Source: Kitasatospora herbaricolor | GTDB taxonomy: Bacteria > Actinomycetota > Actinomycetes > Streptomycetales > Streptomycetaceae | Assembly: GCF_030813695.1 (NCBI RefSeq) | Contig: NZ_JAUSVA010000002.1 | Location: 2,232,001-2,296,000, forward strand | Direction of reading: 5' to 3' | Length of the DNA stretch: 64,000 bases | Shown here: piece after piece, positions 45,340 through 52,710 of the stretch | Layout: each line of letters opens with the position of its first letter | Position numbering within the stretch: position 1 is the stretch's first letter | Program-made: the position numbers and the translations under genes | The notes under the pieces: generated by a model | Told to the model about the DNA's origin: nothing | Database searches by the model: none | The model's input: only the letters and a program-made list of their open reading frames with translations

Positions 45340-45987
45340 ATGAGCAGCGTACGGGTGGACCGTTCGAACCCCGACGTGGTCGACGTGGTGCTTCGCGAGG
45401 GAGTCGGACCGCTCGCCTTCGCCGCCAGGCGCTGGCCCGGGGACGTCCTCGCGTCGCTGGTGGCCGGCGCCTTCTACGGCTTCCCGGTCTGCATGGGCGC
45501 GGCGGTGATCCTCGACCTGGAGGCCGAACGGATCTGGGCCGGGGTCGGGATCGCCGCCGTGCTGGGGCTCGTCGTCAACACCTTCGTGATCGTGTACGGG
45601 GCCTTCCGGGACGTCAACCGGCTGCGGTTCTCCCCCGCCGCCGCCCCGGACACCCTGACCGTCGTCCGGGGCGCCCGCGCCGACCGGCCGCGACCGCTCT
45701 CCGAGGTACGGCAGATCTGGATCGACCACATCATCACGGAGTCGCACAAGAGGGACGGGAAGATCGTTTCCGTCAAGATCACCCTGCGTGTGCTGCTGAA
45801 GAACGACCACCGGATCCGGCCCGCGCCGCTGTCCCGGTGGACGACCGACACCACCGCACTGCACCGGGAGCTGCAGGGGATCCTCGCCCCCGCCGCCGTC
45901 CCGGTGGACCTGGTCGTCCAACGCCGCGTGCAGCCCACGCCGTGGTCGGGCGTCGGCGGCGGCGGCTCGACCGGCGGCGGCTCGTGA
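45340..45987 (+). CDS. Membrane protein of unknown function, two TM segments
   Basis: A 215-aa protein. Two adjacent hydrophobic segments (VLASLVAGAFYGFPVCMGAA and IWAGVGIAAVLGLVVNTFVIV) are followed by a soluble beta-rich domain (LSEVRQIWIDHIITESH..., IVSVKITLRVLLKN) that resembles a PH-like membrane-anchored domain, and a Gly/Ser tail. Not recognised further. No ribosome site is clear before ATG 45340. Confidence 0.7.
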   Translation: MSSVRVDRSNPDVVDVVLREGVGPLAFAARRWPGDVLASLVAGAFYGFPVCMGAAVILDLEAERIWAGVGIAAVLGLVVNTFVIVYGAFRDVNRLRFSPAAAPDTLTVVRGARADRPRPLSEVRQIWIDHIITESHKRDGKIVSVKITLRVLLKNDHRIRPAPLSRWTTDTTALHRELQGILAPAAVPVDLVVQRRVQPTPWSGVGGGGSTGGGS

Positions 45988-46488
45988 GAACCGGCCGCCC
46001 GAGCCCGGCCGCGGGAGCGCGCGAGGGCGACGCCGGGCGGCGGTGACCGCGCACCTCGACGTCCACGTCGCCGGCCGGGGGCGCGCCACCACGGGGCGGC
46101 GCGCGCCGTACGCCCAGATCGACCCTCGTCCGGGCGGGCCGTCGGGGCCACGGCGTACGGGGAGCCCCGGGTGCGGCCGGAGTCCGGCGAGCCGTGCGCG
46201 GTCGAGGTCGGCCTCAGCCGGCTCGCGCGGTCGGCCCAGGACACCGGGCCGAACAGCGTGCCCAGGCCGCCGCTGTTCCGGCACGCCTTCGAGCCTGGGG
46301 GTGGCCCGGGTCGATCCGAAGGCGGACGGCATCCGCCACGCCCGTGACCGAACGGTCACGGGGCGTCCCGACCGGCCGCCGGCCACCCCGTTCCGGTTAC
46401 GGGCAGTAGCCGATCTTGAGGAAAGTTGGTCTAGACATGCACGGACGGCCTGGGTCACCATGAGACGCGAACCGGGAGGTTTACGGAC
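45988..46488. other. 501-bp region without a confident gene, with a DasR-like palindrome
   Basis: Frames here give only Arg/Pro-rich sequence. A short stretch near 46190-46300 encodes AVEVGLSRLARSAQDTG, possibly a remnant. Between 46425 and 46440 lies TTGGTCTAGACAT, see the separate entry. Confidence 0.5.
46427..46438. promoter_or_regulatory. Possible DasR-type (dre-like) palindrome
   Basis: TGGTCTAGAC with an 8-bp palindrome GTCTAGAC at 46429-46436 matches the core of the DasR consensus (ACTGGTCTAGACCAGT) in about 11 of 16 positions; the right half degenerates. It lies 50 bp before the small gene at 46489. DasR represses chitin/GlcNAc genes in Streptomyces. Confidence 0.4.
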
Positions 46489-46818
46489 ATGGCCGACACC
46501 GGCCGGCCCGCGTCCCTCCCCCGAGGCCGACCCCGTCGGCGAGACGTCCCCCACCCGGACGCCCCGCCCAGCGCCGCCGACCCCGCCGCCGACCGCGGCT
46601 CCCCTCGTCAGCGTCCGGCCCGCGCACACCGCCGTGCCGGCGGCCACCCCGCACCGGCCCGGACCACTCCCCCGCGCAGCCCCGCCGGGCCCGCGCACCC
46701 ATCGCCTCCTCGTGACAGCACGCCCTGCGGCAGCCGACCGGAATCCCTGCCGACACCAGAGGAGGTCACCACTGGGCCACCACCTGGGACCAGCCCGCTC
46801 GACGAGGAGCGACGATGA
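46489..46818 (+). CDS. Pro/Arg-rich small protein, uncertain, overlapping the next gene
   Basis: A 109-codon frame with GGGAGG nine bases before its ATG and a stop that overlaps the ATG of the next gene (ATGA). Both signals favour translation. The product is disordered, almost only Pro, Arg, Ala, Gly and Ser, with no known domain, and third-position GC preference is weaker than in its neighbours. It may be a leader frame that couples translation of the resolvase-like gene. Confidence 0.4.
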   Translation: MADTGRPASLPRGRPRRRDVPHPDAPPSAADPAADRGSPRQRPARAHRRAGGHPAPARTTPPRSPAGPAHPSPPRDSTPCGSRPESLPTPEEVTTGPPPGTSPLDEERR

Positions 46819-47240
46819 CGATCAAACCCACCAGCCGGGTCAGAACCGCGGCGTACCTGCGCTGCTACCCGTACGACGACTGGCAGATGCAGGCCCACGC
46901 GCAAGCGCTGGAGGACCACGCCCGCCGGCTCGGTCTGGGCACCCCACGACAGTTCCTGGACAACGGAGTCTCCTGCCGGGGCGTCCAGCCCCAACTGCGG
47001 CTGCTGCTCTCGCTGGCCTCCGTCGAACTCATCGACACCGTTCTGGTCCCCGGCCGCTGGGTCTTCTCGCTCGACGAGCGCACCGCCGACTCCGTCGCCG
47101 ACTTCCTCGCCGGCGCCGGCACCAAGGTCATCGAACTGCCCCGCCGTGACAACAGCCCGCGGACACCGCGGCCCCGCGGGGTCAGCATCATCGAAGCCAC
47201 CGACCCGGCGCCCCGGCTGCCGTACCAGGCGCGGCCCTGA
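46815..47240 (+). CDS. Resolvase-like (serine recombinase N-domain) protein lacking the catalytic Ser
   Basis: A 141-aa protein. Its layout follows the N-terminal domain of serine recombinases: AAYLRCYPYDDWQMQAHAQA (where catalytic proteins have YxRVS), ALEDHARRLGLGTPRQFLDN, GVQPQLRLLLSLASVELIDT and VLVPGRWVFSLDERTADSV. The catalytic Ser is replaced by Cys-Tyr and no DNA-binding domain follows. Similar short proteins are common in Streptomyces. It is probably not a recombinase; perhaps a regulator. GAGGAG precedes the ATG. Confidence 0.65.
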   Translation: MTIKPTSRVRTAAYLRCYPYDDWQMQAHAQALEDHARRLGLGTPRQFLDNGVSCRGVQPQLRLLLSLASVELIDTVLVPGRWVFSLDERTADSVADFLAGAGTKVIELPRRDNSPRTPRPRGVSIIEATDPAPRLPYQARP

Positions 47241-47268
47241 CCGACCCCGCAGGAGAACACCGCGGGTA

Positions 47269-47295
47269 CCGGGGTGCGGAGCATCCGCACCCCGG
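47269..47295. terminator. Bidirectional terminator
   Basis: Perfect 11-bp inverted repeat (47269-47279 / 47285-47295), 5-nt loop, between convergent stops at 47240 and 47334. Confidence 0.8.
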
Positions 47296-47333
47296 CCGAC
47301 GTCTGCCCGGACGGCGTCCGCCCGGCGGGCCCG

Positions 47334-48107
47334 CTACCCCAGCTCGGCCGCGAACAGCTCCCGCACCCGCAGCCAGGAAGCCTCGGCGGCCGCCTTGTCG
47401 TACGGCTCCCGGCCCGGGAAGAAGAACGCGTGCCGCGCCCCCGGGTACACCACCAGCTCGTGCCGCACCCCCGCGGCCGCCAGCGCGGCGCCGATCCGGT
47501 CCCGCTGCTCCGCGTCGATCACGTGGTCCAGCTCCGCGAAGAGCATCAGCACCCGGACGTCCCGCGCCGCGAGGGCATCGGTCACCGCGTCCAGCAGCGG
47601 GTCCGGGCGGCTCAGCGCCGTGCCCGCGTCGGGCAGCCACCCCGGGTAGAAGATCGCCGCCGCCGCGAGGTCCAGCCGCCCGGCCGCGAAGTAGGCGATG
47701 TGCCCGCCGAGGCTGAACCCGAGCACCCCGGCCCTCCCGCCGGCCCCCTCCGCCTCCCGGACGTGAGCGAGCGCCGCCCGCAGATCGGCCTCCACCCCGT
47801 CCCGGGTCAGCCGCCCGAGCAGTTCGAAACCCCGCGCCCGGTTCTCGTCGCTCTCCACCAGCCCGCCGGCGGTCTCCGCCCCCGAGCGGTGGTAAAGGTT
47901 GGGCGCGATCGCCACGTACCCGAGCGCCGCCACCTGCCGCACGACGCCGCGCACCTGCTCCGTCAGCCCCCACAGCTCCGACCCGACCAGCACGGCCGGG
48001 TACCCGCCGGCACCGGCCGGCACCGCCGGCCGGGCCAGGTAGGCGGTCATCGGGGCCTCGGCGCCGGCCTCGATCGCGACGTCCCGGGCGACGATCTCGT
48101 GAGTCAT
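47334..48107 (-). CDS. Dienelactone-hydrolase-family protein with a Ser nucleophile
   Basis: A 257-aa alpha/beta hydrolase. It has the DLH pattern: PAVLVGSELWGLTEQVRGVV, YVAIAPNLYHRSG, GVLGFSLGGHIAYFAAG, FAELDHVIDAEQ and PGARHAFFFPG. The nucleophile, normally Cys in DLH (GFCxGG), is S132. So it is more likely an esterase of the DLH family than a true dienelactone hydrolase. GAGGGGGAG precedes ATG 48107. Confidence 0.88.
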   Translation of the reverse strand: MTHEIVARDVAIEAGAEAPMTAYLARPAVPAGAGGYPAVLVGSELWGLTEQVRGVVRQVAALGYVAIAPNLYHRSGAETAGGLVESDENRARGFELLGRLTRDGVEADLRAALAHVREAEGAGGRAGVLGFSLGGHIAYFAAGRLDLAAAAIFYPGWLPDAGTALSRPDPLLDAVTDALAARDVRVLMLFAELDHVIDAEQRDRIGAALAAAGVRHELVVYPGARHAFFFPGREPYDKAAAEASWLRVRELFAAELG

Positions 48108-48405
48108 GACTCCCCCTCGTACAACGCGCGCAACAGTGGTCACGGGAACAACTCCACGACTCTGTCACACCTCTGACGGTCCGTGGCGTCACCGGCGACA
48201 CGTTGCGCGGCCTGGCCGTGCAACGCTGCTCGACGGCAGCCGGCTGCCCCGCGCCGTCATCCTCGGCCTCGGCCTGCCGTTCGCCCGGCCCGGCCGGACG
48301 GCGATGACGCCGGGGACACGCGGCCGGGCGGGCGGCGGGGCGGGGACAGGGCGGCAGAGCGGCAGAGCGGCGACAGGGAGCGGCCGGGGCAGGCAGGATG
48401 TCCGG

Positions 48406-48933
48406 GTGGACATGGACCAGGTGACCATCAGCGAAGAGGACCGGCGGCAGCTCGGCGCATGGGCCGCCGACTGCGCCGAGCGGGTACTGCCCCTGTTCGA
48501 GGCGAAGGCCCCCGCCGACACCCGCCCCCGCGAGGCCGTCGAGGGCATCCGCCGCTACGCACGCGGCGAGATCCCGCGCGGCCCCCTGCGCCCCCTCGCC
48601 TACGCGGCCCTGGCGGCCGCCCGCGAGGCCGGAGAGCCGGCCGCCACCGCCGCCGCCCGGGCCGCCGGCTACGCGGCGGCGACCCCGTACATCCACCCGC
48701 TGGCCACCCCGCACCAGTCGAACCACGCGCTCGCCCCGGCGGTGCAGACCGCCCGCGCGAGCGAACTCGCGGCCGGCGGCGACACCGCAGTCGGCGACCG
48801 GGAGATCAGCCGGGCGGTCGAGCACGCCCCGGCGGCCGTCCGCGGCGTCCTGGCGCAACTGCCGGCCTGCGGCCCCGGCCGCAGCCGGGCTGAGCTGCTG
48901 CGCCACCGGCTGGACGCGGCCCTCCGCGACTGA
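48406..48933 (+). CDS. Putative immunity protein (Imm5-like), orphan
   Basis: A 175-aa all-helical protein. ADCAERVLPLFEAKAPADTR and REAVEGIRRYARGE, followed by Ala-rich helices AAATPYIHPLATPHQSNHAL and a late VGDREISRAVEHAPAAVR, match the family annotated as putative immunity proteins near polymorphic toxins. No toxin gene is adjacent. GTG 48406 was chosen because AGGA lies 8 nt upstream; ATG 48412 is possible. Confidence 0.7.
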   Translation: MDMDQVTISEEDRRQLGAWAADCAERVLPLFEAKAPADTRPREAVEGIRRYARGEIPRGPLRPLAYAALAAAREAGEPAATAAARAAGYAAATPYIHPLATPHQSNHALAPAVQTARASELAAGGDTAVGDREISRAVEHAPAAVRGVLAQLPACGPGRSRAELLRHRLDAALRD

Positions 48934-49124
48934 CGGCGGCGCGGCCGCCGCCCGGGCGGGGCCGGGGCCGCAGGCCGGGCGGGCAGCGGGGTGCGAGCAG
49001 CGGGGTACCGGCCCGGGTGGGCGGGACGCGACGGCATGGCCGGTGTCCGCCGTGGGTACACCGACACCGGACACCTCCGTCTGAGCGTCAACACCCCGGC
49101 ACGCCAAGAGAATACGAGGCTCCG

Positions 49125-49412
49125 ATGAGCGTGTCCCTGCTGGTACCGGTCTTCTGGCTGGTCCTCGCGCTGCTCCCGATGGGCCACGGGCCGGTGCGCC
49201 GGCTGTTCCTGGGCCTCCTGGTGGGGCTCTCGGCACTCGCCGTCGTGATCATGTTCTTCTACGCCCAGGACGCGTCCCAGCGGGCCCGCTGGACGAGCGA
49301 CGGCCAGAACTGGTGGCAGGTGCCCCTGCTCACCGCCGCCCTGCTGGCCCCGGGCGCGATCGTGGCGCTGGTCCGGCTGGCCCTGGCGCGGCCGGGCGGG
49401 GCCCGACGGTAG
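49125..49412 (+). CDS. Small membrane protein
   Basis: A 95-aa protein with three hydrophobic segments (LLVPVFWLVLALLPMG, RLFLGLLVGLSALAVVIMFF and LLTAALLAPGAIVALVRLAL). GAGG lies six bases before ATG 49125. No family recognised. The upstream frame is longer but without a ribosome site. Confidence 0.65.
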   Translation: MSVSLLVPVFWLVLALLPMGHGPVRRLFLGLLVGLSALAVVIMFFYAQDASQRARWTSDGQNWWQVPLLTAALLAPGAIVALVRLALARPGGARR

Positions 49413-49684
49413 GCCGGGCGACGGGTCGAGTCCGGGCCGGCCGCCCCGTACGCCCGGTCGAAGAAGCTCGCCACCGGCCTGGCCGAGCCGTGCTGCTCAC
49501 TCACCCGCGAGGGCGAGGGCCGCACCGGCCACGGGAGGAGCAGCCGCATCGGCGCGGCCGTGAACGGCCTCCCGGCCGGGGCGCCATGCCCGCCGCCGGC
49601 ACCAACCACCCGCCCGAGCGGCCGAGCCCACCGGCGTCCCCGCGTCGCGGAAACCCGGGGCGCGGGGTCGGGGGCGGGGGCACA

Positions 49685-50251
49685 ATGGCCGCCATGGCCA
49701 CCCTCCCCGTCTCCAGACGCGCCGAACTCTTCCCCGACGCCCGGTCGGAGGCCCGCTTCAGCACCTCCGCCACCGTCGACGAACGCACCATGCTGCTCGA
49801 CTTCCTGCGCGCCCAGCGGGCCACCCTGGAACTCAAGTGCGCCGGCCTGGACGGCCAACTGGCCCGGCGGGCGGTGGAACCCTCCACCCTCTCGCTGCTC
49901 GGACTCGTCCGGCACCTCGCCGACATGGAACGCGGCTGGTTCCGGCAGACCCTGGCCGGGCAGGACGCGCCACCCCGCTTCTCCTCGCCGGCCGCCCCCG
50001 ACCAGGACTTCGACGGGGCCGCGCCCGACCCGGCACTCGTCACCGAAGCCTGGCAGGCCTGGCGCGAAGAGGTGGCGTTCGCCGAGGAGTTCGTCGCCGC
50101 CGCGCCCGACCTGGACATCGGCGGCGTGAACCCCTGGCGAGGGCCGGTGTCCCTGCGCTGGGTGCTCATCCACATGATCGAGGAGTACGCCCGGCACAAC
50201 GGACACGCCGACCTGCTCCGGGAGCGGATCGACGGGGCGATCGGCATCTGA
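49685..50251 (+). CDS. DinB-family (mycothiol-transferase type) protein
   Basis: A 188-aa four-helix protein. DERTMLLDFLRAQRATLELK, LSLLGLVRHLADMERGWFRQ and RWVLIHMIEEYARHNGHADL provide the three metal-site His positions of the DUF664/DinB family. Actinobacterial members transfer mycothiol to toxic small molecules. ATG 49685 or 49694 may start it. Confidence 0.85.
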   Translation: MAAMATLPVSRRAELFPDARSEARFSTSATVDERTMLLDFLRAQRATLELKCAGLDGQLARRAVEPSTLSLLGLVRHLADMERGWFRQTLAGQDAPPRFSSPAAPDQDFDGAAPDPALVTEAWQAWREEVAFAEEFVAAAPDLDIGGVNPWRGPVSLRWVLIHMIEEYARHNGHADLLRERIDGAIGI

Positions 50252-50389
50252 GGCCCGCGAGCGGGCCGGCACCGGACTCCCGACACCCGACACCCGGCAC
50301 CCAGCACCCGGCACCCGGCACCGCTGACGGAGCGTCATGCGCCTATGATCGAATCGTCCGTCCAGGCCTGCACCGGAGATTCGAACCCC

Positions 50390-51196
50390 ATGTCCGACCA
50401 GCGAGTTGTCATCGTCACCGGCGGCGGCACGGGCATCGGCGCGGCCACCGCCCGGCTGCTCCGCGCCCAGGGCCACCAGGTGGTCGTCTCCGGCCGGCGC
50501 CCCGAGCCGCTGCGCCTGGTCGCCGAGGAGACCGGCGCGGTGGCCCACCCCTCCGACACCGCCGACCCCGCCGACGTGACGGACCTGGTGGCGTCCACCG
50601 TGGCCCGGTTCGGACGGCTGGACGGGCTGGTCCTCAACGCCGGGATCGGACGCGGCGGAGCCGTCGGCGACCTCTCGGTGGAGGACTGGGAGGCCGTCAT
50701 GCGGATCAACGTCACCGGCCCCTTCCTGCTCCAGAAGGCCGCCCTGCCCCACCTGTTGGAGTCCCGGGGTGCGGTGGTCGCGGTCGCCTCGGTCTCCGCC
50801 CTGCGCAACGGCACCGGCAACGCCGCCTACGCCACCTCCAAGGCCGCCCTGCTGCAGCTCTGCCGCTCCCTCGCGGTCGACTACGGCCACCGCGGGCTGC
50901 GCGCGAACATCGTCTGCCCGAGCTGGGTCCGCACCGAGATGGCCGACCGCCGGATGGCCCGGTTCGCCGAGGAGGAGGCGCTGCCCGGCGGCACCGAGCA
51001 GGCCTACCGGGAGGCGACCGGCCTGACACCCGTCCACCGCCCCGGCGAACCGCGCGAGGTCGCCGAGGCCGTCGGATGGCTGCTCTCGCCCGCGTCGAGC
51101 CTCGTCAACGGCGCCGTACTCACCGTGGACGGCGGCATCACCGCCGTCGACCCCGGCACGGTCGCGTTCGACGTCCACCTCGGCCCGCGCCGCTGA
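50390..51196 (+). CDS. Classical SDR oxidoreductase
   Basis: A 268-aa SDR with TGGGTGIG at residues 10-17, LVLNAGIGRG (NAG strand), Ser in VASVSALRN, and Y147/K151 in AAYATSKAAL. PSWVRTEMADRR follows the family pattern, and NGAVLTVDGG ends it. A standard NAD(P)-dependent dehydrogenase, substrate unknown. GGAGA lies 12 bases before ATG 50390. Confidence 0.92.
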   Translation: MSDQRVVIVTGGGTGIGAATARLLRAQGHQVVVSGRRPEPLRLVAEETGAVAHPSDTADPADVTDLVASTVARFGRLDGLVLNAGIGRGGAVGDLSVEDWEAVMRINVTGPFLLQKAALPHLLESRGAVVAVASVSALRNGTGNAAYATSKAALLQLCRSLAVDYGHRGLRANIVCPSWVRTEMADRRMARFAEEEALPGGTEQAYREATGLTPVHRPGEPREVAEAVGWLLSPASSLVNGAVLTVDGGITAVDPGTVAFDVHLGPRR

Positions 51197-51331
51197 GGCC
51201 GGCCCGGGCGACCACGTGCCCGGCCGGCCCCCTCCCTTCGGCCACGGGCGGAGCCGGCCGACCAGGGTGGCCGCGGTGGCGATGCCGGTACGGGACGGGC
51301 GCGCGCGGCGGCCGTCGCGGGCCGCCCCCCG

Positions 51332-52450
51332 TCAGCGCGCCGACGGGGACGCCTTCGCCAGCGCCGCGGCGCTCTCCGCGGCCGTCAGCACCCGGACCAG
51401 CACCAGGTCGCCCGGGATGCCCGGGATGAACCGGCCGGCCGGCCAGCTCCGCCGGTACGGCGGCGGGTCCAGGACGAGCGTGCGGACGCCGTCCACCACC
51501 GGGATGTCGCTCGGCGTGCCCTCGTTCCAGATCCACGAGCCGTCCGGGGCGAGCAGGTTGAACGAGCCCGTGGTGTGCGGACGCCGCTCCGGCGGCAGGT
51601 CGGCGGCCCGGCAGGCCTCCACCGCGGCCGGCTCCGGCGCCTCGCCCGCGAGGTGCCGCCCGGCGATCAGGACGTGCGCCAGCAGGGTGTGCAGCTGGAA
51701 GTTGTCCACCACCCCGCTCATCCGCATCAGGTATCCGGTGCCGGACGGCCGGTCGAGCACCAGCAGCGGCTCCTCGTCGAGCGTCGCCGCCGCGTAGGTC
51801 AGGCACCTGAGTTCGTGGTGGGCCTCGGCGTATCGGTCGGCGAGGGCCAGCAGGTCGGCGGTCGTGCCGGACCGGGCAGCGGCCCCGCGGACGGCGGCGT
51901 GCGAGAGCACCGCCACCGCGGCCATCTCCCAGAGGTGCAGGGTCCACCAGGCGGTGACCGCACGGCGGACCTCCCGGGCCTCCGGCGCGTCCGGGTCCGC
52001 CCCGTCGAGCAGCAGCTCGGTCGCGACGTCCGGGTCGGCGCCGTCCTCCGGCTCCGGCAACTCATCCTCGCCGGCTGCCCGTTCCCAGGCCTCGGCGAAC
52101 CGGAGCGCCCCCTCCAGCGCCTCCCGTACGCCGGCCAGGATCGGCCCCGAGCAGGCGACCGGATCGGCGCCGTTCTCCACGCAGGCACCCGTCATCACGG
52201 CCAGGTACGCGCGCGGCCACGGCGGCACGGTGGCCAGCATCGCCGCCAGCCTCGGCCCGGCCGCGCCGAGTTCGGCGGGCTCGGCACGGCCGATCGCCTG
52301 CTGGAGGTCCCGGCAGGCGGCCTCGAAGGCCGCGGAGTCCTCGGCGGCGACGGCCGCCTCCAGGCGGGAGAACTCGGCCGCCAGGGCCGGCCGAGCAGGC
52401 TGGATCGGCTTGCGGCCGGGGCGGTGGAAACTGATTCGGTCGAACACCAT
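51332..52450 (-). CDS. Conserved hypothetical protein
   Basis: A 372-aa soluble protein. The first 150 residues are Ala-rich helices (FSRLEAAVAAEDSAAFEAAC), the middle has paired helices WWTLHLWEMAAVAVLSHAAV and TTADLLALADRYAEAHHELR, and the last 100 residues are beta-rich (GSFNLLAPDGSWIWNEGTPS, DLVLVRVLTAAESA). No catalytic motif or known family. It follows the beta-helix glycosidase gene but a terminator lies between. Confidence 0.65.
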   Translation of the reverse strand: MVFDRISFHRPGRKPIQPARPALAAEFSRLEAAVAAEDSAAFEAACRDLQQAIGRAEPAELGAAGPRLAAMLATVPPWPRAYLAVMTGACVENGADPVACSGPILAGVREALEGALRFAEAWERAAGEDELPEPEDGADPDVATELLLDGADPDAPEAREVRRAVTAWWTLHLWEMAAVAVLSHAAVRGAAARSGTTADLLALADRYAEAHHELRCLTYAAATLDEEPLLVLDRPSGTGYLMRMSGVVDNFQLHTLLAHVLIAGRHLAGEAPEPAAVEACRAADLPPERRPHTTGSFNLLAPDGSWIWNEGTPSDIPVVDGVRTLVLDPPPYRRSWPAGRFIPGIPGDLVLVRVLTAAESAAALAKASPSAR

Positions 52451-52609
52451 CCGCGCAGCTTAGAGGGCACTCCCGACAGCGGATCAGCGGCCCCGGTCCC
52501 GGTCGCGGTCGCGGGCAGGGGCGCGGCCGGGCGGGACGACCCCTGCGGCCGGGCCGGTCGGAGGATACCTGTCGACGACCCGCCGGCCGCGGCCAGGGCG
52601 CACGCGGCC

Positions 52610-52649
52610 GTGCCGTACCGCGCCGCGCGGTGGCGGTGCGGTACGGCAC
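52610..52649. terminator. Hairpin after the beta-helix glycosidase gene
   Basis: Perfect 12-bp inverted repeat (52610-52621 / 52638-52649), 16-nt loop, 61 bp past the minus-strand stop at 52711. The rest of the 52451-52710 gap shows nothing else. Confidence 0.65.
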
Positions 52650-52710
52650 GTGCTGCGGTTCCGGCCGGGGCCACCGTCCGGCTCACCGGGCGGGCGTCAC
52701 CGTCCGCGGT

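Noticed and set aside
46043..47149. 368-codon plus-strand frame covering the resolvase-like gene
   Set aside because: It is Pro/Arg/Thr-rich, out of frame with the real gene and has no start signal.
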